NCBI RefSeq assembly: GCF_040371945.1
Contig: NZ_BAABWS010000001.1
Span: 1-64,000, forward strand
Direction of reading: 5' to 3'
Length of the DNA stretch: 64,000 nt
Origin: Litorivita sp040371945
GTDB taxonomy: Bacteria; Pseudomonadota; Alphaproteobacteria; Rhodobacterales; Rhodobacteraceae
Shown here in pieces: positions 1-8,868 of this stretch; position 1 is the first letter of the stretch, and every line of letters starts with the position of its first letter. A program made the position numbers and the translations under genes. The notes beneath the pieces were generated by a model, which was not told where the DNA came from, did not search any database, and saw nothing but the letters and a program-made list of their open reading frames with translations.

Positions 1-1
1 G

Positions 2-900
2 GGCGGCACGGACACGGCGCAAGTCACTGTAAACGTTGGCGAAGTCAATGACCCGCCGGTCGCGGAAGATGACGCGGCCACTACCGATGAGGACACGCCT
101 GTCACCATCGATGTGCTCGGCAACGACACCGACGCGGACGGCGATGATCTGACCGTCACCGAGGCGACTAGCCCCGATGGCACCGTCACGATCAACCCCG
201 ATGGCACGCTCGAGTTCACTCCGAACCCCGACTTCAATGGCGAGGCTGTGATCAGCTACACCATCGATGACGGCAACGGCGGTACCGATACGGCCGAAGT
301 CATCGTCACCGTCACCCCCGTCAACGACGATCCGGTGGCCAATGATGACGTGGCCTCGACCGAGGAAGACACGCCGGTCACCATCGATGTGCTTGGCAAT
401 GACACCGACGCCGACGGCGATGATCTGACCGTCACCGAGGCGACATCGCCCGACGGCGATGTGACCATCAACCCCGATGGCACGATCACCTTCGAGCCCG
501 CGCCTGATTTCACCGGCGAGGCGACGATCACCTATACGGTGGACGACGGCCAAGGCGGCACGGACACGGCGCAAGTCACTGTAAACGTTGGCGAAGTCAA
601 TGACCCGCCGGTTGCGGAAGATGACGCGGCCACCACCGATGAGGACACGCCTGTCACCATCGACGTGCTCGGCAATGACACCGACGCGGACGGCGATGAC
701 CTGACCGTCACCGAGGCGACCAGCCCCGATGGCACCGTCACGATCAACCCCGATGGCACGCTCGAGTTCACTCCGAACCCCGACTTCAATGGCGAGGCTG
801 TGATCAGCTACACCATCGATGACGGCAACGGCGGCACGGACACGGCCGAAGTCATCGTCACCGTCACCCCCGTCAATGACGATCCGGTGGCCAATGATGA
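2..900 (+). repeat. 552-bp offset direct repeat inside the adhesin gene
   Basis: Positions 2-348 and 554-900 are near-identical copies, offset by 552 bp, which equals two 92-codon modules. By eye about ten bases differ, and every difference I found is at a silent codon position. The left copy starts at the window edge, so the array probably continues upstream. After about position 900 the similarity falls off. Confidence 0.9.
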
Positions 901-3322
901 CACTGCAGAAACCCCGTTCGACACGCCGGTGGTTGTGGATGTTCTGGGCAACGATACGGATGTCGACGGCGATCCGCTGACGGTGACCGAGGCGACCAGC
1001 CCCGACGGCACCGTGACCATCAACCCCGATGGCACGATCACCTTTGAACCGACACCCGGTTTTGAGGGTGTGGCGACGGTGGATTATACCGTGGACGATG
1101 GTCAGGGCGGCACCGATACGGCGACGGTCACGATCACTGTGGGCGAGCAACCGCTTGACGGCATTGTCTCGGGCACCGATGGCGATGACCTGATCGATGT
1201 GGCCTATACGGGCGATCCCGAAGGCGACATGGTCGACAACAATGATGAAATCCTTCCGGGTGAAGGCCCGAACGATGACATCATCCAAGCAGGCGATGGC
1301 GACGATACCATCTATGCCGGCGAGGGCGATGACGACATCATTGGCGAAGGCGGCGATGACGAGATCTATGCCGGTGTCGGCGACGACATCATCGACGGCG
1401 GCGAGGGCAATGACTCGATCCGCGGTCAGGATGGCGAAGATACCGTGATCGGCGGGCTTGGCGACGATACGGTGCGCGGCGGTGCTGGCGACGATATTGT
1501 CGAAGGCAATGAAGGCAACGACAGCATGGCTGGCGGGGTTGGGGACGACACGGTCCTTGGCGGCGACGGCAATGACACGATGTCGGGCAACGAAGGCTCG
1601 GATAGCATGGAAGGCGGCGAGGGTGATGACCTGATCCGCGCTGGCAATGACGATCCGAAAATCGACACCTTCTTCCCCTTCGTCGACAGCCCCGATGCCG
1701 ATCCCAATGATGACCGCGATTTTGTCGATGGCGGAGCGGGTAACGACACGATCATGACCGGCGATGATGCCGACACGATCTATGGCGGCACCGGCAACGA
1801 CTCGATCGAAAGCGGCATCGACGACGATGTGGTCTATGGCGGAGAGGGCGACGATTATATCGACGGCTTCCACGGCAATGACTTCATCGACGCAGGCGAC
1901 GGCGACGACACCATCGAAGGCGGCTTCGACACCTTCTCGGATTACGAGAATGACGATCCCTTCCCGGTGCCGGGCTATGCCTCGGACCCCGATCCCGATG
2001 ACAACAAAGACACGGTCTTTGGCGGCGCGGGCAATGATTTGATCTCGACCGGCGATGATGCGGATAGCATCGATGGCGGCACGGGCAATGACACGATCAA
2101 CGGCGGGATCGATGACGATTACATCGATGGCGGCGAAGGCGATGACAGCATCATCGGTGGTCACGGCTCGGATGAAATCTACGGCGGTGACGGTGATGAC
2201 TTCATCAATGCCGGTGACAGCACGCTCTTGTGGGGTCAGGAACCCGACGACACCGATCCGCAGCCTGAAAACGGCCGTGATTACGTCGATGGCGGTGACG
2301 GCAACGACACCATTCTCGGCGAAGATGACGACGATACGCTTCTCGGCGGCGCGGGCGATGATGTGATCGATGGCGGCATCGACGAGGATCTGATCCTCGG
2401 CGGCGACGGCAACGATTACCTCGACGGCGGCGATCAGGACGATACCGTTGTCGGCGGCGCCGGGAATGACACGATCATCGGCGGCGAAGGAGCGGATGAC
2501 CTCTCTGGTGGCGACGATCGCGACACCTTCCTTGGTGGCAACATCGGCGATGTCGTGGACGGCAACGAAGGCGGCGACGACTTTGATACGCTCGACCTGC
2601 GCGGGGTGGCCACGCCGGATCAATCGATCAATGTGGTCTATGATCCGACCAATGCCGAAAACGGCATCGTGGAATTCCGCGATGCTTCCGGCACGGTGAC
2701 GGGCACGATGACCTTCTCGAACATCGAGAATGTGATCCCCTGCTTTACACCGGGCACCGTGATTGCCACGCCGAAAGGCGAGCGTCTGGTCGAAGAGCTG
2801 CAGGTCGGTGATCGTATCATCACCCGCGACAACGGTATTCAAGAGATCCGTTGGCTCGGCAGCCGTGGCCTCTCCGGCCAAGAGTTGCAGCATGCGCCGC
2901 ATCTCAAGCCGGTTCTGATCCGCGCCGGATCGCTGGGCAATAACCTGCCCGAGCGGGACATGCTGGTCAGCCCGAACCACCGGATCCTTGTCAACAACGA
3001 CAAGACCGCGCTCTATTTCGAAGAGCGTGAGGTTCTGGCGGCGGCGAAACACCTCACCGGTATGGCCGGCGTGGATGTGGTGGAGGCGTCGAGCACGACC
3101 TACATCCACTTCATGTTCGACCATCACGAGGTGGTTCTGTCGAACGGCGCGTGGACGGAAAGCTTCCAACCAGGGGAGCAGACGCTTGACGGTCTTGGCA
3201 ATTCGCAGCGGAACGAGATTTTCGAACTCTTCCCCGAACTGCGCAGCCAAGAGGGCATCGAGGCCTATCAATCGGCCCGTCGCTCGCTCAAGAAACACGA
3301 AGCGCGCCTGTTGCTGAAGTAA
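2..3322 (+). CDS. RTX / cadherin-like repeat exported protein with C-terminal Hint domain (5' end outside window)
   Basis: The reading frame is open from the window edge, so the N-terminus is missing; about 1106 residues are visible. Residues 1 to about 380 are tandem cadherin-like (VCBS/tandem-95 type) modules of 92 residues, each with LGNDTDADGD and NPDGT motifs. Residues about 385-890 are aspartate-rich RTX nonapeptides (GGxGxDxΦx), expected to bind calcium outside the cell and to be exported by a type I system; no such exporter is in this window. From Cys914 (CFTPGT) a Hint_2-type domain begins, with the A-block Cys and a B-block-like SPNHRILV histidine, and runs to near the C-terminus. 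Function as a large surface or biofilm adhesin is inferred from architecture. Only the complete gene would show the N-terminal domains. Confidence 0.88.
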   Translation, partial: GGTDTAQVTVNVGEVNDPPVAEDDAATTDEDTPVTIDVLGNDTDADGDDLTVTEATSPDGTVTINPDGTLEFTPNPDFNGEAVISYTIDDGNGGTDTAEVIVTVTPVNDDPVANDDVASTEEDTPVTIDVLGNDTDADGDDLTVTEATSPDGDVTINPDGTITFEPAPDFTGEATITYTVDDGQGGTDTAQVTVNVGEVNDPPVAEDDAATTDEDTPVTIDVLGNDTDADGDDLTVTEATSPDGTVTINPDGTLEFTPNPDFNGEAVISYTIDDGNGGTDTAEVIVTVTPVNDDPVANDDTAETPFDTPVVVDVLGNDTDVDGDPLTVTEATSPDGTVTINPDGTITFEPTPGFEGVATVDYTVDDGQGGTDTATVTITVGEQPLDGIVSGTDGDDLIDVAYTGDPEGDMVDNNDEILPGEGPNDDIIQAGDGDDTIYAGEGDDDIIGEGGDDEIYAGVGDDIIDGGEGNDSIRGQDGEDTVIGGLGDDTVRGGAGDDIVEGNEGNDSMAGGVGDDTVLGGDGNDTMSGNEGSDSMEGGEGDDLIRAGNDDPKIDTFFPFVDSPDADPNDDRDFVDGGAGNDTIMTGDDADTIYGGTGNDSIESGIDDDVVYGGEGDDYIDGFHGNDFIDAGDGDDTIEGGFDTFSDYENDDPFPVPGYASDPDPDDNKDTVFGGAGNDLISTGDDADSIDGGTGNDTINGGIDDDYIDGGEGDDSIIGGHGSDEIYGGDGDDFINAGDSTLLWGQEPDDTDPQPENGRDYVDGGDGNDTILGEDDDDTLLGGAGDDVIDGGIDEDLILGGDGNDYLDGGDQDDTVVGGAGNDTIIGGEGADDLSGGDDRDTFLGGNIGDVVDGNEGGDDFDTLDLRGVATPDQSINVVYDPTNAENGIVEFRDASGTVTGTMTFSNIENVIPCFTPGTVIATPKGERLVEELQVGDRIITRDNGIQEIRWLGSRGLSGQELQHAPHLKPVLIRAGSLGNNLPERDMLVSPNHRILVNNDKTALYFEEREVLAAAKHLTGMAGVDVVEASSTTYIHFMFDHHEVVLSNGAWTESFQPGEQTLDGLGNSQRNEIFELFPELRSQEGIEAYQSARRSLKKHEARLLLK

Positions 3323-3338
3323 AACCCATATGCAGCGC

Positions 3339-3366
3339 GGGGCCAAAGGATCAAACCTTTGGCCCC
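3339..3366 (+). terminator. Hairpin terminator after the adhesin gene
   Basis: A perfect 11-bp stem (GGGGCCAAAGG / CCTTTGGCCCC) with a 6-nt loop lies 16 bases after the adhesin stop codon. No T-run follows, so it may act as an mRNA 3'-end stabiliser or a weak intrinsic terminator. Confidence 0.7.
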
Positions 3367-3556
3367 CTGTTAAATACTCTGCCCGCGGCGCTGCCACGTG
3401 GCGGCGGGGTATTCGCGCGCCCCGATGGACACCGACGCAGGCTGTGCGAAGGTGTGCGTCGGGGCGTTGTCGTTTTGGGAAGGCGTCACAAGGAGCTGCG
3501 GTCTCGCCGTCGCAGCGGGATTGCGTCCGCGGCAAAACGCGGGTCGGCGCGGGGCC

Positions 3557-4150
3557 TTAGGCTTTGGCGCGCCAAGCCGCCCAATCTTCGGGCGTGTCGA
3601 GATCGGTCAAAGCATGGCGCGCGGGCAGGGGGATGCGCAAAACATCCGCCTCGGCCTTGAGCACCGATCTTGCGCCCTGATCCCCTTGCAAAGCCGACAA
3701 TGCCGCAAAGCAGCGCGCCGGAAACACCACCGGATGCCCTGGCGTGCCATCCGCCGCGCAGCCTTGGGCGGGTAGGCGCCCCAAACCTTTGGCAAAAGCG
3801 TCCAGCACCGCGCGCAGGTCGGCCTCGGTCAAGTCCGGCATATCGGCGGGCAGGAGCATCACGCCCGAGCAATCGCTCGGCAAAGCCGCCACCCCCGCCG
3901 CGATCGAGCGCGCCATGCCCATCGCCGCCTCTGCCGCGGGCACAGGCGTCACCGCCAGCCCATCCAAAGCCGCCGCACGCGGATGGGTGAGCGCGGGCAG
4001 CGCTACGAAAACCTCCGCACCTGCGGACAAAGCCCGCTGCGCCAGAACGGTCAAAAGGGGCGCGCCGCCGACCTCTTCCATCACCTTGTCGCCGCCGCGC
4101 ATCCGCGACGAGGCCCCCGCCGCCAAGATCAGGATCGCCGCCGCGCTCAT
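3557..4150 (-). CDS. MobA-like molybdenum-cofactor-type NTP transferase
   Basis: A 197-residue protein opening with the nucleotide-binding loop LAAGASSRM (residues 9-17) followed by GGDK, typical of the MobA/MocA-like NTP_transf_3 family. These enzymes transfer CMP or GMP onto molybdopterin, or nucleotides onto related cofactors or sugars. PADMPDLT near the middle fits the metal/nucleotide site, and GHPVVFP is a family-typical segment. It starts 25 bases after the end of the CorC-like gene on the same strand, so the two may be cotranscribed. Family is clear; the exact cofactor (cytidylyl for xanthine-oxidase-type enzymes is the likeliest) is inferred, and no molybdoenzyme gene is nearby. Confidence 0.8.
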   Translation of the reverse strand: MSAAAILILAAGASSRMRGGDKVMEEVGGAPLLTVLAQRALSAGAEVFVALPALTHPRAAALDGLAVTPVPAAEAAMGMARSIAAGVAALPSDCSGVMLLPADMPDLTEADLRAVLDAFAKGLGRLPAQGCAADGTPGHPVVFPARCFAALSALQGDQGARSVLKAEADVLRIPLPARHALTDLDTPEDWAAWRAKA

Positions 4151-4175
4151 GGTGATTTATCCCCTGAACACAATG

Positions 4176-5489
4176 TCATAGCGGACGAATTTTAAGCCGA
4201 GTAATCCGGTTGTCCTTGCGCGCCGTGACCTCGAAACGAAAGCCGTGGAAGCTGAACACCTGTCCCACGGTGGGGATCATCTGCGCCTCGTGAATCACCA
4301 ATCCGGCGACGGTATTGGCCTCCTCGTCGGGCAGGGTCCAATCGGTGGCGCGGTTGAGATCGCGGATCGTCATCGCCCCGTCGATCAAAAACTGCCCGTC
4401 CTCGCTTTTGCGGATCAAATGCTCGGCATCTGGGTCGAATTCATCGGTGATCTCGCCGACGATTTCTTCCAAAATATCCTCAAGCGTGATCAGGCCTTGC
4501 AGCGATCCGTATTCATCCACCACCAGCGCAAAATGCGTCCGGCGGCGCAAGAATTGCCGCATCTGATCGTCCAGCGTGGTGGTTTCTGGCACGAAATAGG
4601 GCTCCATCACCACCTGTTCGATTTTGAACTCGTCCAAGGGCTGCGGGCCTTTGCCCTCCATCGGCGCCAGCGCCAGTTTATGCATGGCGCGCAGCAAATC
4701 CTTGGCATGGATCACGCCGATAATATTGTCCGGATCGTTCTTGTAGACGGGCAGGCGCGTGTGATTGCTTTCAAGACATTGTGCAAGAATATCAGCAGGT
4801 TCGCTGCGCGCGTTGATCATTTCGATCTGGCTGCGGTGAAGCATGATTTCCTCGACCGCCCGCTCGCCCAAATCGAGCGCGCCAAGGATACGGTCGCGGT
4901 CTTCCTTCTCGACCACGCCCTCGGAATGGCCCAAGTAAAGCGCGCCTGCGATCTCCTCGCGCACCGCCAGAATATGGCTGTCGGGGTCGATCTGCACCCC
5001 GAAAAGCCGCAACACCCCACGCACCAAAAGCCGCACGGCGCTGACCACCGGAGAGAAGATGCGGATCACCACCGCGATCACCGGCGAGACCCCCGCCGCG
5101 GCGGCTTCGGCATTGGTGATGGCATAGGTTTTGGGCAGGACTTCGGCGAAGACCAAAACCAGCATCGTCATGACCAAAGTCGCCAAAGCCACGCCGCTTT
5201 CGCCAAATACGCGGGTAAACAGGGCCGTGGCGAGCGATGTGGCGAGGATATTGACGAGGTTGTTGCCCAAGAGCACCGATCCGATCAGCCGCTCGTTGTC
5301 ATCGGTGATGTCCAAAGCCCGCTCTGCGCCCTTGGAGCCTTTGTCGGCCTGCGCGCGCAATTTGCCGCGGCTGGCCGCCGTCAGCGCGGTTTCCGAGCCA
5401 GAGAAAAACGCCGAAAGCACCAGCAGAAATAGAATTGCCGCAGATGTGATCCAAAATGCGGTGTCGAGCTGCGTTGCCGCCTGTTCCAT
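4176..5489 (-). CDS. CNNM/CorC (HlyC) family membrane protein with CBS pair
   Basis: A 437-residue inner-membrane protein. An N-terminal DUF21/CNNM transmembrane domain spans roughly residues 10-190 with about four hydrophobic segments, including SAFFSGSETALTA and AEVLPKTYA. A pair of CBS domains follows (about 205-335, with TRLPVYKNDPDNIIGV and VVDEYGSLQGLITLED), then a C-terminal CorC_HlyC domain. The family is linked to Mg2+/Co2+ efflux or homeostasis rather than haemolysis. The start at 5489 (MEQAATQ) is chosen because it lies just before the first membrane segment; the frame stays open further upstream, but that part only mirrors the divergent gene. It probably leads an operon with the downstream MobA-like gene. 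Confidence 0.88.
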   Translation of the reverse strand: MEQAATQLDTAFWITSAAILFLLVLSAFFSGSETALTAASRGKLRAQADKGSKGAERALDITDDNERLIGSVLLGNNLVNILATSLATALFTRVFGESGVALATLVMTMLVLVFAEVLPKTYAITNAEAAAAGVSPVIAVVIRIFSPVVSAVRLLVRGVLRLFGVQIDPDSHILAVREEIAGALYLGHSEGVVEKEDRDRILGALDLGERAVEEIMLHRSQIEMINARSEPADILAQCLESNHTRLPVYKNDPDNIIGVIHAKDLLRAMHKLALAPMEGKGPQPLDEFKIEQVVMEPYFVPETTTLDDQMRQFLRRRTHFALVVDEYGSLQGLITLEDILEEIVGEITDEFDPDAEHLIRKSEDGQFLIDGAMTIRDLNRATDWTLPDEEANTVAGLVIHEAQMIPTVGQVFSFHGFRFEVTARKDNRITRLKIRPL

Positions 5490-5579
5490 AGATGGGTTTC
5501 CCGTTAATGTTGATACGGTTATGGGCCGCTGCGCGCCTGCAATCAAGGGCGCGGGTGCCGCCCTATGGGGAGGGCGGAT

Positions 5580-6398
5580 ATGAAAATTGCCGATCTGGGC
5601 CAATTGGAGGGGGAATTGCTTGTCTTTGGTGGGCCATACTCCAACCTTGAGGCAACGCGCGCCGTTCTGGCGCAGGCCCGCACGAGCGGCGCGGCGCATA
5701 TCTTTTGCACCGGCGATGTGGCGGCCTATTGCGCCGATCCTGCGGCAACGGTGCAGGAAATCCGGCAAAGCGGCGCCCATGTGATTTGCGGCAATTGCGA
5801 GGTGCAACTGGCCTCGGGGGCCGAGGATTGCGGCTGCGGTTTTGCGCAGGGTTCGGCTTGCGATCTGCTCTCGGCGCGCTGGTATCCTTTCGCCAAAGAG
5901 GCGCTGGATGCGGGCGCCTTGGCGTGGATGGCGGACCTGCCCGATTGGATCGTCTTTGCCCATGCGGGGCGGCGCTATGCCATGGTGCACGGCGCGGCCA
6001 GCGACGCCGCGCGCTTTGTGTGGAGCGTCACGCCAGAGGCCGAATTTGCCGCCGAAATCGCGCGGATCGAGGCCGAAGCCGGACGCGTCGATGCGGTGAT
6101 TGCGGGGCATTCGGGCATTGCCTTTGCCAAAACCGTCGGGCGGCATCTGTGGATCAACGCCGGCGTGATTGGCATGCCGCCCCATGACGGGCGCGCGCAG
6201 ACCGAATATGCGCGCCTGTCGCCGCGTGGCGATCTGTCTTTTCACCGGCTCGCCTATGATGCGCCCGCCGCCGCCGCCGCGATGCGCGCCAAAGGGCTTC
6301 CCGAGGGCTATGCTTTGGCGCTCACCACGGGTGTCTGGCCTTCGGAGGATGTGCTGCCCGCGCCGCTGCGCCGCGCTCAGTCTTTGGCCAGCGGGTGA
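5580..6398 (+). CDS. Calcineurin-like phosphoesterase-fold protein with altered metal motifs
   Basis: A 272-residue protein whose layout matches the YfcE/ApaH-type metallophosphoesterases: CTGDVAAY (about residue 43-50), GNCE (71-74), a VHGA histidine (137) and GHSG (177). The first signature motif, normally D-x-H-x-N, reads GGPYSN (17-22), and the usual GNHE/D is GNCE, so metal ligands are missing or replaced. A conserved-looking cysteine cluster DCGCGF follows. Catalysis is therefore uncertain; I recall close relatives in other Rhodobacterales with the same GGPYSN motif. The start at 5580 has GGGAGG just upstream; an in-frame ATG at 5565 is less well placed. Its 3' end overlaps the convergent xerD by 22 bases. 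Confidence 0.75.
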   Translation: MKIADLGQLEGELLVFGGPYSNLEATRAVLAQARTSGAAHIFCTGDVAAYCADPAATVQEIRQSGAHVICGNCEVQLASGAEDCGCGFAQGSACDLLSARWYPFAKEALDAGALAWMADLPDWIVFAHAGRRYAMVHGAASDAARFVWSVTPEAEFAAEIARIEAEAGRVDAVIAGHSGIAFAKTVGRHLWINAGVIGMPPHDGRAQTEYARLSPRGDLSFHRLAYDAPAAAAAMRAKGLPEGYALALTTGVWPSEDVLPAPLRRAQSLASG

Positions 6399-7306
6399 TG
6401 TTCGAGCACCAGTTCCTTGAGCCGCTCGTCCAGCACATGGGTGTAGATTTCGGTGGTCGCCACATCGGCATGACCAAGCAACGTCTGGATCGCGCGCAGG
6501 TCCGCGCCATTGGCCAATAGATGCGTGGCAAAGGCATGGCGCAAGGTGTGCGGCGTGACCTTGGCGGGCGAGACCCCGCCCAAAACCGCCAATTCCTTGA
6601 TCAGCGTATAAAACCGCACCCGCGTCAGATGCCCCGCCTTGCCGCGCGACGGGAACAGGAATTTCGACGGCGGCGTGCCATGATCGGCCTGCGCGGCCTC
6701 TTCAGCGGCGTCGCGCAGGGCGAGCCATTCGGCCAGCGCCGCGCGGGCAGGGGGCGAGAGCGGCACCATGCGTTCCTTGCCGCCCTTGCCGCGCACCAAA
6801 AGCATTCGCGGATCGCCGCGCGCCGCCGACACCGGCAGGGTGACCAATTCGCTCACCCGCATCCCCGTGGCGTATAACAGCTCCATCAACGCGGTGCAGC
6901 GCAGCCGCGCCTCGGGGGTCTTGCCATAGCTGCGCGCCGCCCCGAGCAAGGCCTCGATCTCTTCGAGAGACAGGATTTTCGGCAATCTTTGCGCCTTGGG
7001 CGGGCCTTTGATCATCAAGGCCGGATTGTCGGCGCGCATCCGCTCTTCATAGGCAAAACGGTATAGCTGTTTGATCGCCGACAGGCGGCGCGCGCGCGTG
7101 GATTGCGCCAGCCCCTGCGCCTCGCAATGGACAAGGTAGTCCTCGATCACGGGGCGGGTCAGATCGGCGAAATCATGATCGCGCCGCCCGCACCAGTCGG
7201 CAAAATCCTTCAGGTCGCGCGCATAGGCTTGTTGCGTGTTGTCCGCCGCGCCAAGCTCGGCGGCCTGCGCCTCGATAAAGGCGGAAATCCATGACAGCGC
7301 CGACAT
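6377..7306 (-). CDS. xerD: Site-specific tyrosine recombinase XerD
   Basis: A 309-residue tyrosine recombinase. The N-terminal SAM-like core-binding domain covers about residues 1-90 and the catalytic domain about 110-300. The catalytic set is visible: Arg150 (TGMRVSEL), Lys174, His253 and Arg256 (HTLRHAF), His279 (LLGH) and nucleophile Tyr288 (TTEIYTHV). With XerC it resolves chromosome dimers at dif near the division septum. The ATG overlaps the stop codon of the upstream gene (TGATG), indicating translational coupling. Being next to aroK-aroB is the usual setting for chromosomal xerD in this order, which argues against a mobile-element integrase. Confidence 0.93.
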   Translation of the reverse strand: MSALSWISAFIEAQAAELGAADNTQQAYARDLKDFADWCGRRDHDFADLTRPVIEDYLVHCEAQGLAQSTRARRLSAIKQLYRFAYEERMRADNPALMIKGPPKAQRLPKILSLEEIEALLGAARSYGKTPEARLRCTALMELLYATGMRVSELVTLPVSAARGDPRMLLVRGKGGKERMVPLSPPARAALAEWLALRDAAEEAAQADHGTPPSKFLFPSRGKAGHLTRVRFYTLIKELAVLGGVSPAKVTPHTLRHAFATHLLANGADLRAIQTLLGHADVATTEIYTHVLDERLKELVLEHHPLAKD

Positions 7307-8868
7307 CAGCTTTGCCGCTCCAGCAAGATCATCTGTAGCCCCGCGCGGCGCGCTGTGGCCTCCAGCCCCACGGCGCGGAAGGTGGCGATCGCGCCAGTGA
7401 TGCCGACCATGTCGCCGCCGCTGGCCTGTGACAAAAGCGCGGTGGCGCGCAAGATCGCCTCGCCCAAACGGCGCTCGTCCAGCAGGGCCGCGAGGGCCGC
7501 GGGGGGCGCGGCGTCGGGGGCAAATCCGGCGGTGATCGCCTCGGCGCGCGGGCTATGGGGATCGGCGGGCGCGCCTTTGGCCAATGCCGTCAAAAACCGG
7601 TCTGCGCGCGTCAAGGGCCGCGCAGAAAGCGCCGCCTTTTCATAGTCTTGCGACAATAGCGCAATGTGATAGGCCAAGTTGCGCGGGGTGCCCGAGAGCG
7701 CGAGTTGATAGAGCGCGCCGCCGTAAAGATCGGCAAAGGCCAGTTCCAGATGCGCGGCGCGCATCGCCTCCCACGCGGGGCCAAGGGTTTGCGAAATGGC
7801 GTCCAGATCGCGGCGTGCAAAGGCGCTGTCGAAGGCTTGGAAGGCTGCAATGCGGTCCCAGATGCCGCCAGATGCCGCGGGCTTTCGCGCGGTGTAATAG
7901 GCTTGCAAACGGTTGGGCGCCAAGGCCCCCGTGACGGTCAGGCGCTCGGCGGCTTCAAGCTCGGATTTCCATCCCGAGGTGTCGCGTAAATCCCCCATCG
8001 AGAAGGCGCGCGGCAAAATCGCGGTGGGCAAGGGGATGCCGGCCGCTTCGAATAACCGATACAGAAGCGCCGTTGGTCGCAACGGCGGTGCGAGCTGCGC
8101 CAGCCGTTCGTCGGCCTCGGGGTCCAAAAACACCTCGAGCAAGATATCCTCGGTCTGGGTGATCAGCTTGAGCGCCCGCGCGGTATCGAGCGTCAAAGCC
8201 GCGGTTTCCCAATCGCCCGCCCGCGCGGTGCAATAGATTTGCGCCGCATATCCGGGCGAGAGCGAGGGCTTTTGCAAAAGCGCGCTGCAGGCCTCATCCT
8301 CGGTTCCGGTCAATAGCGTGACATCGAACCAGCGCGAAAACAGTTCGGGCGTGGTGGGGCCCGCGCGCTGCAGCAAGGCCTCGGCGGGCTCCAGCGCGCC
8401 AAACGAAATAAGCGCATCCACCCGCGCCAATAGCATCAGCCCCGCCTGCGCAGCCCCCTCGGGCGGGTCGGCCTCGGCGAGCAGCAGCGTGTAGAGCAAC
8501 TCTTGCAAGGCAGGCAAAAGCGGGGCCTTTTGGGCGCGGATCAGGGCGGTCAAATCACTGCTGCGCGAGTTTTGCCACAGGTCTTGCGGCAATCCGGTCG
8601 TGGTGCTTGGCAGCAGGCCCACCGCATCGGGCACAGGCGCATCAAGCGGCGCAACACTCACATCGGGCACCAATGCGCCTTGGGTGACCGGTGGCTCGTC
8701 GATTGCGGGCGCAGGCTGCGCGCCTGATCGTGGCTGCACCACCGGCAAGCTGACCGCGCCCAGCCAATCAATCGCCGACAGCGGCGCGCTTTGTTGCGCC
8801 GCAGCGCCTGTCGCCATGGACGTAAAGGCGCAACAAGTCGCGGCGAAAAAGAGGGGTCTAATTGGCAT
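7306..8868 (-). CDS. Hypothetical exported alanine-rich helical protein upstream of xerD
   Basis: A 520-residue protein that I do not recognise. The N-terminus (MPIRPLFFAATCCAF ... GAAAQQ) looks like a Sec signal peptide with cleavage after AAA or AQ. The rest is rich in Ala, Leu and Arg, with repeated helix-like segments, suggestive of a TPR-like or solenoid periplasmic protein, with no catalytic motif I can see. It overlaps the preceding 49-residue membrane protein gene by 11 bases and is fused by TGATG to xerD, so the three are one translationally coupled operon. The start at 8868 is chosen because it gives the signal peptide; upstream codons in frame have no sensible start. Confidence 0.7.
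   Translation of the reverse strand: MPIRPLFFAATCCAFTSMATGAAAQQSAPLSAIDWLGAVSLPVVQPRSGAQPAPAIDEPPVTQGALVPDVSVAPLDAPVPDAVGLLPSTTTGLPQDLWQNSRSSDLTALIRAQKAPLLPALQELLYTLLLAEADPPEGAAQAGLMLLARVDALISFGALEPAEALLQRAGPTTPELFSRWFDVTLLTGTEDEACSALLQKPSLSPGYAAQIYCTARAGDWETAALTLDTARALKLITQTEDILLEVFLDPEADERLAQLAPPLRPTALLYRLFEAAGIPLPTAILPRAFSMGDLRDTSGWKSELEAAERLTVTGALAPNRLQAYYTARKPAASGGIWDRIAAFQAFDSAFARRDLDAISQTLGPAWEAMRAAHLELAFADLYGGALYQLALSGTPRNLAYHIALLSQDYEKAALSARPLTRADRFLTALAKGAPADPHSPRAEAITAGFAPDAAPPAALAALLDERRLGEAILRATALLSQASGGDMVGITGAIATFRAVGLEATARRAGLQMILLERQS

Noticed and set aside
2..1100. Possible CRISPR-like repeats at the window start
   Set aside because: The repeats encode protein modules with 92-codon period and no spacers; they belong to the adhesin.
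5490..6245. Long in-frame extension upstream of the CorC gene
   Set aside because: It is antisense to the divergent phosphoesterase gene and has no membrane or domain features; the conserved start at 5489 is clear.
6377..7306. Tyrosine recombinase as sign of a mobile island
   Set aside because: It has XerD length and motifs and sits beside aroK-aroB, its usual chromosomal place; no attachment-site duplication or phage genes are seen.
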